From Talaromyces rugulosus (taxonomy: Eukaryota > Ascomycota > Eurotiomycetes > Eurotiales > Trichocomaceae), in the NCBI RefSeq assembly GCF_013368755.1, contig NC_049561.1:3906001-3970000 (forward strand): a stretch of 64,000 nucleotides of DNA, given 5' to 3'. This document shows, piece by piece, positions 45,716 to 56,825 of the stretch; within the stretch, counting starts at the first letter, position 1; every line of letters starts with the position of its first letter. The notes beneath the pieces were generated by a model. That model searched no databases. It was not told where the DNA came from and saw only the letters and a list, made by a program, of their open reading frames with translations. Position numbers and translations under genes: made by a program.

Positions 45716-46158
45716 ATGATGGAATACGCAACATCCCCAAAAGACAAGTCTCTAGAGTCCCCTCCATTGCAAGAACCCCCGACCAAGATATATGCGCTCA
45801 GTGAAATCGCCCAGCACAACCGATTAGATGATATCTGGGTCATAATCGATGGCAATGTGTACGATCTTACAAATTTTGTGAGCGAGCATCCAGGCGGGGG
45901 AAAAAGTACGTATTGTCTCGAAATGCTCGGGTCAAATCAGAAGATTTAGTATAACAAATATTAACAATAAGACAAAAAGTCCTCCAAGGCGTTGCCGGTA
46001 AAGATGCCACGAAGAAATTTAATAAATACCATCGGCCGGCGTTGATTTCCAGGTATGAGGCGAGGTTGAAGATCGGTCAAGTGCAGCTAGAGCAGTCGGT
46101 TGAAAAGAAAAGTAAATTTCGGATTCGACTGAATTTCGCAAGTCACGGTGGTAGATGA
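45716..46158 (+). CDS. Cytochrome b5-domain protein
   Basis: Two exons (45716-45905, 45980-46158), 122 aa. Residues ~25-100 form a cytochrome b5 heme-binding domain: YALSEIAQHNRLDDIWVIID, VYDLTNFVSEHPGGGK with the first heme ligand His in HPGG, and, across the splice, KFNKYHRPALI with the second ligand His. Intron phase fits (A|TC). No C-terminal TM tail is present, so it is soluble, or the tail was lost. Such small b5 proteins donate electrons to P450s, desaturases or hydroxylases. No partner is adjacent. Confidence 0.85.
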
Positions 46159-46269
46159 AGGGTGCAGGTTAGAGGGCTTTCCGTCTCGGGCAAATTTGTA
46201 GCAATAGCTCAATAGCACAGGAGGGTTATAGATACGTTTGCTATGTTATCCTTCCTAGGGGCGCTCAAA

Positions 46270-46935
46270 TCATTGCCCATCCGGTTGCTCTATGTCTTCA
46301 GGAAGAACCGTGACCTCGCCTATTGCTTTGCCACTGTCCGATGTTACCATGATCCTAGGAAGCTTCCACTCTGGATTCGTCCGGGCACTTTCGACAAAGG
46401 CTTGTTTGAGTTTTGCTAGTGAGTGCGTCTCGGTATCATCCAACCCCGTTGCCTGCAACAGGTCGTCCGAGATGGTATACACTGGCAAGTTCAAAACAAC
46501 CACCAATTCAAGTTCGATCAGATTGCTCAGTTTCCACATCACCTCCATCCAGTATGCCCCGAAGAACATGTAATCGTTGATCTGCACAGTCAGGCGGCGA
46601 ATGGCCGTCAGCTCGGCAGGACCGAGATATCCGAGGAGAGAGTCTGGCAGACGGACGATGTCACGGTCCGGAGCCAAATAAATGCGCGAGTTCGGCACAT
46701 ACTCTGTGGCAAAGTAGGGCGAGTACACACGCAATGCTTCATTCCGGGCTTCGCAGCTGACGCGCAGTTGTGGAGGATTCTCGCGACTGGCGCGAAAAAG
46801 ACGCGCAAAGCGGCGAGAGGTGGGATGCACCCCGCGCACGCACGAGATGCCGACGACAGGCTCTACATGGACCAAAGAAAGGCGCCAAATGTATAAGCGG
46901 AGTTCGGCTGGAAGAGCAGAAAAGATATGGAACAT
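46270..46935 (-). CDS. 2EXR domain protein
   Basis: Intronless, 221 aa. It starts with FSALPAELRLYIWRLSL, the F-box-like hallmark of the fungal 2EXR family, and continues with the family pattern LRVSCEARNEALRVYSPYF and IYLAPDRDIVRLPD. These proteins are numerous in filamentous ascomycetes and have no established activity; the N-terminal motif resembles F-box helices that bind Skp1, but that role is not shown. Full length for the family, no TM segment. Confidence 0.85.
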   Translation of the reverse strand: MFHIFSALPAELRLYIWRLSLVHVEPVVGISCVRGVHPTSRRFARLFRASRENPPQLRVSCEARNEALRVYSPYFATEYVPNSRIYLAPDRDIVRLPDSLLGYLGPAELTAIRRLTVQINDYMFFGAYWMEVMWKLSNLIELELVVVLNLPVYTISDDLLQATGLDDTETHSLAKLKQAFVESARTNPEWKLPRIMVTSDSGKAIGEVTVLPEDIEQPDGQ

Positions 46936-47147
46936 GCTTGCAGTCGATATTAGTTCCTATGTCCTGCTGTTGGTGATGATCATTTTCTGCGGCGCACCTT
47001 ATCTTAGCGCGGGGTCAAACTATTAATTGGCCCACGGTCGTTCTCATCTCAACCTTTTGTTCGGACGGTCTATTCAACGTTTTGCTGTTGTCTGATAAAT
47101 GGAATATTACAACCAAATAAACAAACAGCCTTCGACGCCGGTTTTCA

Positions 47148-48141
47148 TCATGCCTTTGGTGGTCGCACGCTGTTCCAGAAAGCCCGTGTCTCTTTGGCGT
47201 AGCCAGTATGCTCCAGGCGCAGCTCCCATTCTGATCGATGTGCTTCTGCTATTTCCAGGTAGGGCTCCATGGTGCGACTCAAACTTTCACGCGATGTGCC
47301 CGGGAAGTGAACGAGGAGATCACCGGGATGAACCTGGCGATACTCCGGCGAGTCCGCGTTGATCTCTCCGTTGGGAAGCGACATGTATGCGTTGAACCAC
47401 CGCATCGGACAATACTCCACTGACCGGGAGAAATATTTGTTCTCGTCTAGGAGATATCCTAGCACAGTCTGGTCGCTCGTCAAACCATCCGGTTGATGCT
47501 CCCGACTGGTAATAGGGTATGCAATGGCAGCCGAAAGTAATTCGACCGACCATGGGTGCACTCGCAGGAGAAAAGCCCCATTGTTCATTCCATTCCAGTC
47601 ATATGTTAGCAACATATGCACGTCTAGAGTGCCAGACGGTGGTAAGAAAGTCTCTAGCGGCATGTTTGGGTTCATCAGCACCGTATCGCTGTCGAACCAA
47701 CTATTAGATTTTTTGTCAGTAGTATTATCTAGAAGAGCAAGACATGAGCACACTCACAATAGCCACTCGAGTCGTTGGTCCAGTGGCTTTTCCAGTTCTT
47801 GAAGAAGCAGCGACAGAAGAATGGCGTTTTTATTCCATGTGCCGTCGAGGATGGGTCTTCGCAGGACAGATAAAGGATACCCCATTCGGCGACTATGCTC
47901 TCTATGTGTGCTCAAGGCCCGCTCATAGATCGACTTATTGTCTCCATAGATCATGGTGACTTTGCCGATTCTCCGCTCATCGGGGTTGTATCCACGACTT
48001 TTATCGACACCCGCTGCAATGAGTTTAGCTCGACACAGTTGAATAGACACAAGAATCAAACATACGATAGTTGGAGAACAAATTTAAAAGGCAAAGGATT
48101 CCAAGCACAGCGAGTGTCAGTCGCAGCACAGGCATCGGCAT
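47148..48141 (-). CDS. GT34-type glycosyltransferase (GMA12/MNN10 family)
   Basis: Three exons (48141-48066, 48013-47758, 47700-47148), 294 aa. A short N-terminal hydrophobic anchor (VLRLTLAVLGILCLLNLF) makes it a type II Golgi protein. VTMIYGDNKSIYERALSTH begins the catalytic domain; splicing of exon 3 creates LFWFDSDTVLMNP with the DxD motif; NNGAFLLRVHPWSVELL and DQTVLGYLL follow, as in GT34 galactosyl- and mannosyltransferases (GMA12, MNN10/11). They transfer Gal or Man from nucleotide sugars to glycoprotein glycans in the Golgi. The acceptor is unknown. Length is a little shorter than typical members. Confidence 0.88.
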
Positions 48142-48850
48142 GTTTGGAGTGCAGCCCTTGTTAAGGGTCGCTCGGAAATGCTGCCAGCGCATTTAAAATA
48201 TTGCAGATTCAAGGTATCTAAAAGGAAGAAAGCTGCCAAAGCAGTTTATCAACTTGGGACTTTATTTGCATCCCACCTTGACAGACAATCGATCCCTTGG
48301 ATGCTACCCTTATGGCGGCAGTGATCCGGACCAACCATCAAGACTAGCGGCAGCCCAGAGACCTGATCTTAGGGTCTCTGCCATTTTGAGCGCTGGTTGG
48401 CCGCCATCACTGTTTCAGAAAGATTACAATTGTCCAACGTGCATATTGGGCGGCAAGGGGATAGCGGATAACAGCTGCTGATTGACTGCTATTTTTACTC
48501 TGCGGCGGCTGCTTGGTCAGGTGGGGCCAATACCCGTCTCGTATTGGATTGTAGTTTCCAACACCATATTGACCAATCACGTTCGCACAATATGCACTTA
48601 TAGGCGCCCAAACCTTTGGTTTGTAGATGCAGTCTATTAAAAGACAACTGGACCTGATGCAGTAGTATTTAGTTCATGGCAACTGCACAATGAGGCTGCT
48701 GTCCAACATTGAAATGTCACGGCCGGGTACGGCTGCCCACCTAAACGGCCTCTGCATCTGCGACAACATTGAGTTGTGATCTAGCGTTGTTGAAATCATT
48801 AATTGAAGCGTCAGTGTTTTATTATCGAGTCAATTCTGATCTTTTGAGCT
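48142..48850. other. Intergenic region
   Basis: 709 bp between the GT34 start and the decayed membrane-protein gene; no other feature recognised. Confidence 0.4.
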
Positions 48851-49868
48851 ATGGCGACCGCTCCCTCAACGACGGTACGAATGGGCTCGTCTCCCATTGT
48901 GACGACGACAATAGCCATGACATTTATTTTCACACAGCCCCCAGATTGCGTATCGTCCTGGGCTTTCGAGCCGTTCAAGTATAACAACTAGTACCCGGGA
49001 ATTTTGATGCAAAACTGTGGCTCGGTCGTTAGCTCATGTTTTCCGTCTGGCTTCGCAAACAGCGGGAGACTGTCGGCCAGCGTCATCTACAGTCCTGGCT
49101 ACTGTCCGGCTGGATATACTTCTGTGGACGCCACTGTAGACAGTGGAACTACCACGGCCACCTGCTGTTACTCGTGAGTATATTCTATTCTTTCCCCACT
49201 GGAAAGTCGGGGAAAAGGACAGAAAACATGTTAATCTTTCTACAGTGATTTCTCTTACACCACCTCGGCCCAGATCGACAGCCACTCTGTAACAGTATCA
49301 TTCGCCGGATGTACAAGTATGTTCGCATCATCAAGTTCTACGACCGTGCCCACTGCCGCCCCCAAGGAAAGGGTCGACCCAAATCACAGAACCTATTCTC
49401 ATGTGGGCTCAACAATCACAATCTTACATCGAGATTCAGACTCTACATCTGAGCCTGCGAAAACCACGTCGGCATCTACGACCATTTCTAAAGCCGTCTC
49501 TCACTCTACGTCGCAAACATCCTTTCCGGTTTCCCAGAGCGCTACGGCGACATCTGAACCGGATTCGGCCACTAAACATGGGCCCAGCACGGTTTCTAAT
49601 TGCTGGCATTGGCATCGGTGCCGGTGTTATAGCATTATTTATTGCTACCATGGCTTTCTGGTGGTTCTGGAGACGCCGAAGAAACAAACCTGATAATCCT
49701 GGCATCACGGAGACTCCATCCAGAAAACAGCAATATCTTTGCAACATCAGCACCAGTGGGGCAAAGCAGCCATATGAGCTTCACTCTGATTCTCGATACG
49801 TCTATCCGTTAGAGCTGGACAATACTCAAGCTAGAGCTAGCAAATATATGGCAGAAATGCCCGGTTGA
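48851..49868 (+). pseudogene. Decayed gene for a cysteine-rich, Ser/Thr-rich single-pass membrane protein
   Basis: From ATG 48851 the frame encodes TFIFTQPPDCVSSWAFEPF, is stopped by TAG at 48989-48991, then continues in the same frame with CFPSGFANSGRLS, YSPGYCPAGYT and TATCCYS. An intron (49174-49245) joins to DFSYTTSAQ, followed by a Ser/Thr-rich stem. Around 49575-49600 the frame must shift by one to read the TM helix (FLIAGIGIGAGVIALFIATMAFWWFW), the RRRRN stop-transfer and a ~65-residue tail ending at 49868. The layout (Cys motifs, S/T-rich stalk, one TM, basic tail) is a common fungal surface-protein type of unknown function. Two separate lesions make a pseudogene likely. A 42-nt intron (GTATCG ... 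AACTAG) could remove the stop but would delete conserved residues. Confidence 0.7.
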
Positions 49869-50262
49869 TATAAAGTTTGTTTAGTTGAGTTATTTTTTTT
49901 TTCTGCACTACATCTTGTATTAGTTAATGATCTGTATTATATACAAAATTTATCTTATTTATCTTCATGTTTATCCGCCTAGTGAATAATGTCCAAATGT
50001 TGAAAAGCTCCACCAATCTATCAAGAAAAGAAATACCTTTTGATAATTGTATTTCAATTCCTACATGTAATATTATCGTGTCTCGGTTTCACATGTGCAA
50101 GAAAAATTCAACCTGCATATCAATTGATTTAAAAAATAGTCTAAAAGTTGAATGTTTCAATGTTGTGAAAACACATGTGAAACCTTTACTGTTCAAATAT
50201 TTTCTCTATAATTATATAATTGCAAGTACAAGCTACATGTAGTGATCTATTTGCAATCTCTA
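49869..50262. other. AT-rich convergent intergenic region
   Basis: 394 bp, strongly AT-rich, between the 3' ends of the decayed gene and the sulfurtransferase gene. No other feature. Confidence 0.45.
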
Positions 50263-51215
50263 TCAATCCAAAACGATCAGCTCCTTGTCCGTCTCCCGGT
50301 CTGTCCATTCTGTCCAGCTGCCATCATAAATCCGCCTCTCCATCCCATATCCACTAACCTCCAATGCCAGATCCAAAGCCGCAGCCGTCACGCCCGAGTT
50401 GCAGGTGAGAATGACGGGCAGTGTTCCATGCACGCCAGCTCTGGCAAAAAGTTGACGTAACTCGTTGGCTTTGAGGAGGGTTCTGGCAGGCCCTAAAATT
50501 GAAGCGAGAGGAATGTTTATTGCAGATGGCATGTGCCCTGGAGTAGTTGGGTCGCTTTTATCTTTTCCAAAAAATCGATCGTGTGGTCTCGCATCGAGAA
50601 CTTGAAAACCTTCCGCGGTATTCTTTGACAGTAACAGATCGCGCAACTCCTTGTAGTCAATCACAGCATCCGAACTTAAAGGCTGACAGATAGGATATCT
50701 ATCCACCTGAACGTTCGGAAGTTGAGGTAATTCTCCGGAAGAAACATCAAAGCCACCAGCAACATAGCTAGAGAAATTATTCAAGACGTGGACATCAGCG
50801 TGCCCAAAATATCGGCATGTCCACGCTACTCGAGGCGCAGAGTAAAATCCTACCTCGAGCGTATCGTAAACAACAAGGATATCGTCTGGTCGAACACCCA
50901 GATCCGTCATGCAAGTAGCAAAGTGGACGGGATCAGGTAGCATTACTGGGTATTTTGACGTAGTGTCCCTGATTTGATCCATATTGAAGAATCTACGTTA
51001 TTTATCAGTCCAAAATGTCCATTCTTTTTTGCGCTTGCCTTGGTTGCTGTATACATGGATCCTGGAATATGATTCCCCTGGTAAGAGCCAAGAGTCGACT
51101 GCCGACCAACTGCCACGGGAATGATGCGACGAGGCGAAGCTGTAGAATGAGAAAGGGCGAGGTGAAGCTCTGCAGGAGACACAAGCACTGATTGGAAGGG
51201 ATCTCCGGGCTTCAT
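50263..51215 (-). CDS. Tandem-rhodanese sulfurtransferase (thiosulfate / 3-mercaptopyruvate type)
   Basis: Two exons (51215-51055, 50992-50263), 296 aa. Two rhodanese domains: the N-terminal one (SYQGNHIPGSIFFNMDQIRD, completed by the splice) is inactive in this family; the C-terminal one has FQVLDARPHDRFFG, GHMPSAINIP and the active-site loop LTCNSGVTA with the catalytic Cys near residue 250. The loop CNSGVT is closer to the mercaptopyruvate type (CGSGVT) than to CRKGVT rhodaneses. It transfers sulfur to cyanide or thiols, in cytosol or mitochondria. In the first domain VAVG stands where DATW-like sequence is usual. Confidence 0.9.
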
Positions 51216-51691
51216 GGTGGAACGTTCTGTCTCTCTATTGCGAGTGTGCTTTTGAGAATTGTGGCGAAAAAAATCTTGCGCTCAAATGCGAATTGAAATC
51301 CCTTGTTTGATGCTGTCGCAAGCCAGCCAGTGTTAGAATGTCGTATAATAATGCGGTGACTATAAACCAAATTCATAATCTATGGAGTCGAAATTGTATA
51401 GACATGGAGTCGTCCGATGTTGACAGATTCAACACTTTGAAACTGTGTACTGTAGTGCTCGGCAACCCCGCACAAGCTTTTACCACCGCCATTTTATGTA
51501 TATATGTCTATACAGATCTGATGTCGACGCCTGATTCGGGCACTTTGTAGAACTGTGAAGTACTATAATTGTGTAATTTGCTCAGTATACTTCGTAGTAA
51601 TAGTGTGTCTACCTATAACATGTATTTTCAATACTACATTCTTTGCAAATACAAATGACGAACCTGCAGTAGTGGGCTTTGTCTAGCAAAA

Positions 51692-52015
51692 CTATAACTT
51701 ACCATGCAATATTATCATCGAAAAGCCATCAGTGCCACGCACCACAAAAACTTGATAGCACATATTAAGCATGTTACATCGGCCTAGTTTGGCATTCATG
51801 CCCCCATGATGAGGTCGTTTGTGCGACATGTCCACAGTCCGTTCCCCTATAGTCCAACTCCACAATCCAGCATGGTTTGTACAACCCCCCTGTAGGATCC
51901 TCCACTGCACCTTGTTCACCATCAGGGGTACAGATCCTAATTCCTGAACAGACGCATTGATGGTGATCGGCTTATCAGTGAAACGGCGGCCGCGAAGATC
52001 ACTTGCTGTAAGCAT
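51692..52015 (-). CDS. Doubtful hypothetical ORF
   Basis: From the true ATG at 52015 (MLTASDLRGRRFTDK) the frame gives 107 aa, including ITINASVQELGSVPLMV and NHAGLWSWTIGERTVDM. No domain recognised and no clear leader; it could be a remnant of a larger gene. Kept because its composition is protein-like. Confidence 0.25.
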   Translation of the reverse strand: MLTASDLRGRRFTDKPITINASVQELGSVPLMVNKVQWRILQGGCTNHAGLWSWTIGERTVDMSHKRPHHGGMNAKLGRCNMLNMCYQVFVVRGTDGFSMIILHGKL

Positions 52016-52381
52016 ACTCAATCACACCACTTTTAAGTAACCATGCATAGCGCTAGCAGGGATATATGGACCTCATGTTCGGAGTAAATTGCTATCTATG
52101 CATAATCCTTGTACGTGGAGCTGCCTGCAGACCGCATGACAAGCATCACTAGGCTGTGGATTTACCGGCGGCGGGCAATAGTGCGTCCTTGAATTTGGGG
52201 CACATAATTTACTACTTTATGGTAAATAAGCATCGTCAATAGACTCAGTAAAGTTAATACTAACAGCGTATAAAAGACAATAGCGCACATAGTCGGTGCT
52301 TGAAAGTTGACTCGTATGTCGATCGCCCGAATTGTCAGGCACTCGTTGCTAGCGCCGTTACTCGTACGGTACGGCGGCGTG

Positions 52382-52397
52382 ACAATACGCGTATTGT
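52382..52397. promoter_or_regulatory. 16-bp perfect palindrome upstream of the acyltransferase gene
   Basis: ACAATACGCGTATTGT, centred about 195 bp before the ATG at 52584. The core AATAnnnnTATT recurs at 56397-56408 in the BVMO/P450 promoter (AATATCGGTATT), which makes it a candidate operator for a cluster regulator. Confidence 0.5.
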
Positions 52398-52583
52398 ATT
52401 TGTACCTGCTGCTTGTTCTCCGCACGGTCTATCGCAACTACTGCAACTATCCCTTCATCCCCTCACCATACTCCTGATCTTGCTTTATTCGGAGCTTGGA
52501 AACAGATCCTGCTGCAGAACACGCACACTCTTCTAGAAACAAGCGCAAAGTATCCGCTACACACCAGACAGACACTCAGAAGC

Positions 52584-53933
52584 ATGTCGTGGCAGCAAAC
52601 AGCGCCGGGCGTCTATGCTCGCCCCTTCGACACCATCGAGCGTTTCTACCGCGGCATTGCTGCGTCAGGCGCCCACCTCAATAGGGAGCAATACTTGATC
52701 TCCAGCACCGTGCAATTCAAAGATGCGGTGTCGGTAGAAGACTTGCGCCAGGCCTGGAAGGCCCTCATTCACAAACATCCGCAGCAGGCGACCGTCGCAG
52801 ACGAGTCCGGCTCGAATCTGACCTACACGGTGCTCTCCCCGGAAAACTTTGACGCCTGGGTACAGAAGACGTTGATTGTATACCCGGAGAGCGACACCCG
52901 TTCGGCCGAAGAACTCGATGTTGCCTTGTCTCCTTGCCCTGTACTCACGGCGCATTATCTCCCAGCGTCCAGAGAGCTACTGTTTCGCACCCCTCACTGG
53001 CGGTCTGACGGGGTAGGCCTGATCCTGCTCCAGGATTCCTTCTTCACCCTGCTCGCCGAGGGCTCATCCGCCAAGGATCTCGTATTTGACGGTTCCGAAC
53101 CATCACGGTTTCCTGCAACCATGGACTCGGCGGCGTCGATCAACCTGGAGGTCACCCCGGAAATTTCTCAGGGCGCCGATGCACAGCTTGCTGCCCTGTT
53201 TACCGGGTCGGCTCCTGCTGCTTTTGATGCTGAGCTGCCCAATAGCTTGCCGAGCGAATCCCGGCGCATAGGCACGCATCTGTCGCGAGAAGAGAGCCAG
53301 AAGGTCATCGCTGCCAGCAAGGCGCGCGGTCTGACGGTGACGGTTGCAGTGCATGCGGCGTTGTTGACCGTGATGCTCAAACACGCGACTCCAGCTGATG
53401 GGCGCCTTATATGCTTTACGACATACAATATCCGTGATCGTCTACCGGCTCCATGGAACGGTAGTGCCGCCGCCGGTACAGTGTACCACACGGGCAGGGC
53501 ATGCAGTGTCGAGTTCGGCGCGAACAAGACATACGATGAAATTGCCAAGTTTCTCACCTCCGATTACAAGCGAGACTTGCAGCCCCTGTTCGACTATATG
53601 GCGGACTACGTGCCAAAGATTGGCGCTATGCTGGCCGCGCCTCTTGAGCTGGCGCTGCAGGCCCCTGGTGGCGCACATCCCGAGCTAAGCTCCCTGGGAG
53701 ACCTGGACAAGTGGTTAAAGCACCAGTACGTTGGTGCGGCCAACACGGTGGAGCTTCAAGATTGGTGGCTAGGTGTGGAGGTCATCAACAAATTGTTGCA
53801 GTCGTATCTGTGGACACGCAATGGTGAATTGACTATTGCGCACCATTATAACGAGGCGTTTTACGACCGCGCCTTTGTAGAACAGATTTTGGGAGAATGG
53901 AAGGCCACCATCGTGAAGGAATTGATTGAATAA
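52584..53933 (+). CDS. Acyltransferase, TRI3-like (condensation-fold)
   Basis: Intronless, 449 aa; first in-frame ATG 52584 (MSWQQTAPGVYARPFDTIERF). FRTPHWRSDGVGL holds the HxxxD(G) catalytic motif (His138, Asp142) of the CoA-dependent acyltransferase superfamily. The N-terminal pattern (REQYLISSTVQF, then DLRQAWKALIHKHP) fits fungal acyl/acetyltransferases such as trichothecene 15-O-acetyltransferase. It would acylate a hydroxyl of a secondary metabolite in the cytosol. It is convergent with the BVMO gene (116 bp apart) and shares a palindrome with the BVMO/P450 promoter, so it very likely belongs to the same pathway. The product is not predictable. Confidence 0.87.
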   Translation: MSWQQTAPGVYARPFDTIERFYRGIAASGAHLNREQYLISSTVQFKDAVSVEDLRQAWKALIHKHPQQATVADESGSNLTYTVLSPENFDAWVQKTLIVYPESDTRSAEELDVALSPCPVLTAHYLPASRELLFRTPHWRSDGVGLILLQDSFFTLLAEGSSAKDLVFDGSEPSRFPATMDSAASINLEVTPEISQGADAQLAALFTGSAPAAFDAELPNSLPSESRRIGTHLSREESQKVIAASKARGLTVTVAVHAALLTVMLKHATPADGRLICFTTYNIRDRLPAPWNGSAAAGTVYHTGRACSVEFGANKTYDEIAKFLTSDYKRDLQPLFDYMADYVPKIGAMLAAPLELALQAPGGAHPELSSLGDLDKWLKHQYVGAANTVELQDWWLGVEVINKLLQSYLWTRNGELTIAHHYNEAFYDRAFVEQILGEWKATIVKELIE

Positions 53934-54049
53934 TTTACCCGTATATCAATGGATCTAGCTAGACATCTTGTGCAATAATAGACACCAACCAACAAATACA
54001 TGACATTTATATTACAATTGGACATCTACATAACTAGAAGAAGAAAAGC

Positions 54050-56004
54050 CTAATCAGCGACTCGCCCCAAAGGCGCCAGCATCTCATTCCTCCCCGGACA
54101 AGTCCCACTCTTGGTGAACTGCCGCCGTCGCGCACCGCGACTCATCAACGGTCCCTCGTCCTGCTCAGTGATGTACCAGGCCAGATCGCTGGTTGGATCT
54201 GCGCCTGTGGCCGAGAACCCATTACCCAACCATGCAAACCGGTTTGCTGCTTGCTCGTCGGCCGTCTGGCCGCTCCACACCCAGTCGTAGTCCTCAGCGT
54301 GGACCTCGCGCAGAGCCTCGCCAAAATGCATACTACTACCAGGCCACATGGAAAGACTTCCTTGATTAGCCGTGCCAGCCTTGAAGTGCGACCGGCACCC
54401 GTCACTCCAGACAGTGTTGAGTAGCACACGTCGACAGTATGCGGTAAAGCCGCGGCTTGCTGCTTGTGATGGGGTGAAGGAGTGGATCGCCTCGGTCTGA
54501 TAGCGGTCGATTAGTTGGAGCATATAGTCCGCTTGCATTTCTACATCTTGTCAGCATAGAGTCAAGCAAACTGGAGTACGAGAGGGCTTTCATACCAGAA
54601 TTGTGAACTGCACTGCCGCTGACGTGTGGGAAGAAAGGGCCGCCAAAAAGCAGGAAATTGGGCATATGCGGTACAGTCGTGGCCATGTACGAGTCGGTGA
54701 TGTCCTCAGCCCAAAGGTCTTTCAGTGCCTTGCCCCCAAGACCCCGGATCTCGAAATCAGGCACATAGGTGGTGTCGAAGCCCGTCGCGCAGAAAATTGC
54801 GTCCAGCTCGTGCTCGCGGCCAGTATGGTCTACGATTCCCCTGGGAGTCACTCGCTGGATCTCGCCCAGAACAACTTCTGTGTTTGACGCATTCAGAGCA
54901 TCAATATATCCAATTCCGGGCGTCGGACGGCGACAACCCGGCTTGAAAGACGGAATCAACTCGTCCGGCAGGCCTTGTGCCTTCATCGCCTGCGCAGCAT
55001 ATCCATGCAATCCGGTCTGCAGGAGACTATCGTGTAAAAAGGCCGAATAGAAGGTATTGAGGATGGTCTCGTCCTTTTTGCGCTTGGTCTGCAGCTTGCC
55101 TGGCTCGTTCTGAAACGCTTCGACTTCTTCGGGGCTGTAGTCGCGCTGGGGGTCACAGAATGGACCTGTAGTCCAGTTGGGCTGTCGGATGAAATGGACT
55201 AGCTTTTGTACATTTGGCTGGATTGCAGTAAGGACCTGTTGGCCGCTCGATCTATATCACACGTTAGTCGATATGCGCACAGGGATATACTTGAATGACC
55301 ACTTGCCCATTTCCAAGCACAGCAACCCGTTTTCCTTCCAGAGAAAAGGTCTCATCCCAATTGGCACTATGGGCGAGATGCCCTTGGAAGCCGTGCAGGC
55401 CCGGCACAGCAGGCCATTTCCATCGGTTCAGATGGCCCGAGGCATTGATCACGATATCGGCCGTGTCATCAAACGACTTATTGCCGTCGGCCAAATCCTC
55501 TAGTTGCAGCTTCCACTTGCCATTGGCGTCATCCCACTCTGCCTGGCTCAGCCTCGTGCGCGTTCGGATGTATTTATGCAGGCCATGCTTTTGCGCAAAG
55601 TTGGAGAAGTACTCGAGAATGGCATTGCGCGGCGCGTATTCGCTTTCAAAGGTTGCGCATGGCTCAAACGAGTAGACGTAGTTGTGTCCGGGGAAATCGC
55701 ATGCTAGGCTATATCATCCTTGTCAATTGACATTATACTTGCCACCAAATACGAAATACTACAAAACCCACTGATCGGAAGCTTACCCTGGGTACTTGTT
55801 CTCATACCACACTCCGCCAACACCCTCATTCTTCTCGTACACGACCAGCTCGAAATTCTGAAAAGAGCGCTGCAGCTTGTATGCAAAGCACAGGCCAGCC
55901 TGCCCAGCACCAATGCATGCGATGCGGATTGTGCGCTCTGCGTGGATAGGACGTTTGCTGCGATCTCCGTCAGGCCCGACAACATGAAGCTTTACTTCGG
56001 CCAT
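54050..56004 (-). CDS. Baeyer-Villiger monooxygenase (flavin-dependent)
   Basis: Four exons (56004-55787, 55708-55291, 55235-54596, 54540-54050), 588 aa; first ATG 56004 (MAEVKLHVVG). FAD-binding IGAGQAGL (GxGxxG, 32-37), the BVMO fingerprint FQGHLAHSANWD (180-191, FxGxxxHxxxW[P/D]) and a later ATGFDTTYVPDFE motif are present. The second Rossmann motif for NADPH reads VLGNGQVVIQ (204-212); the last small residue of GxGxx(G/A) is Val, which is unusual and sits next to an exon boundary. BVMOs insert oxygen beside ketones to give esters or lactones in terpenoid and polyketide pathways. Shares an 821-bp promoter with the P450 at 56826. Confidence 0.92.
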
Positions 56005-56825
56005 GTTGCAATCAATGTCTTTTGTCTTGCGCAAAGCACCGGTCTCGGCTGCATGCAATAAAGGGCGCGTGTTACGTCTTGACCGAATCAACGAGTGCTT
56101 GGAGTTGATTTGACTTTTTACAAAACTTCACATGTCAGATTGCCAGCGCCATTCTGCATACAACCCCTCATTTCTTCACAATAACCACGATTCCACACCA
56201 TGTAGAGGACCGAGCTCAGCTATCGTGTCAGCAAACGACTGCCGGCCACCATGGTACCCAGTACGTACGGAGTATGTACGTACTAGATACCCAGTCTTAG
56301 CCGGCGATCAGGGCACAAACATGCGATTATCTCGCCCCCAATTCTGGGTCGTCTCAATCGGCATTCTCGCTACCGCTTTCAGCAGAGTATCACTGTAATA
56401 TCGGTATTACGGTAAGTACTGTCAGTACAATACACGTGGCCCCCACGGCGTGGACCCACCCTGCCCATCCGTCCCGACAAAAGGGAACCTCAAACCAGCT
56501 GCCGAATCCGGCCAAGCATCCTTCCTAATTTGGAATTGAGCTGATAATATACAGGATCATGAGCTGGCCCGTGTCAACTATCGATCATTATTGTTGCTGC
56601 TGCTATTGTTATCACAGCTGTTATTATTGCGTTCACGAGTCAGTCTGATGCCAGCCTATACCACAGTAGTCGTCCACTGCTGAGTGAAAGCCTGCCTATC
56701 AATATCTATCTATTAAGCTACTAAGCTTTGTCTTTTTGTTAGCTGCAGCTCAGCTCGTCTATTCACACTCACACAGTGTTTTCTGCAGTCTCTTTTACCT
56801 CGACATTACTTCTATTCATGTTTTC
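56005..56825. promoter_or_regulatory. Bidirectional promoter BVMO / P450 with several palindromes
   Basis: 821 bp. Contains GTACGTAC repeated at 56261-56268 and 56276-56283 (inverted-repeat capable), GTAATA-TCGG-TATTAC (56395-56410) and GTACTG-T-CAGTAC (56416-56428). Clustered dyads suggest binding of a dimeric regulator that drives both genes (inference). Confidence 0.5.

Larger units (their letters stand above)
51216..52583. other. Intergenic region including the acyltransferase promoter
   Basis: About 1.37 kb. A 107-aa minus-strand frame (52015-51692) is listed separately. The last 200 bp hold the acyltransferase promoter with a 16-bp perfect palindrome (52382-52397). Confidence 0.45.
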
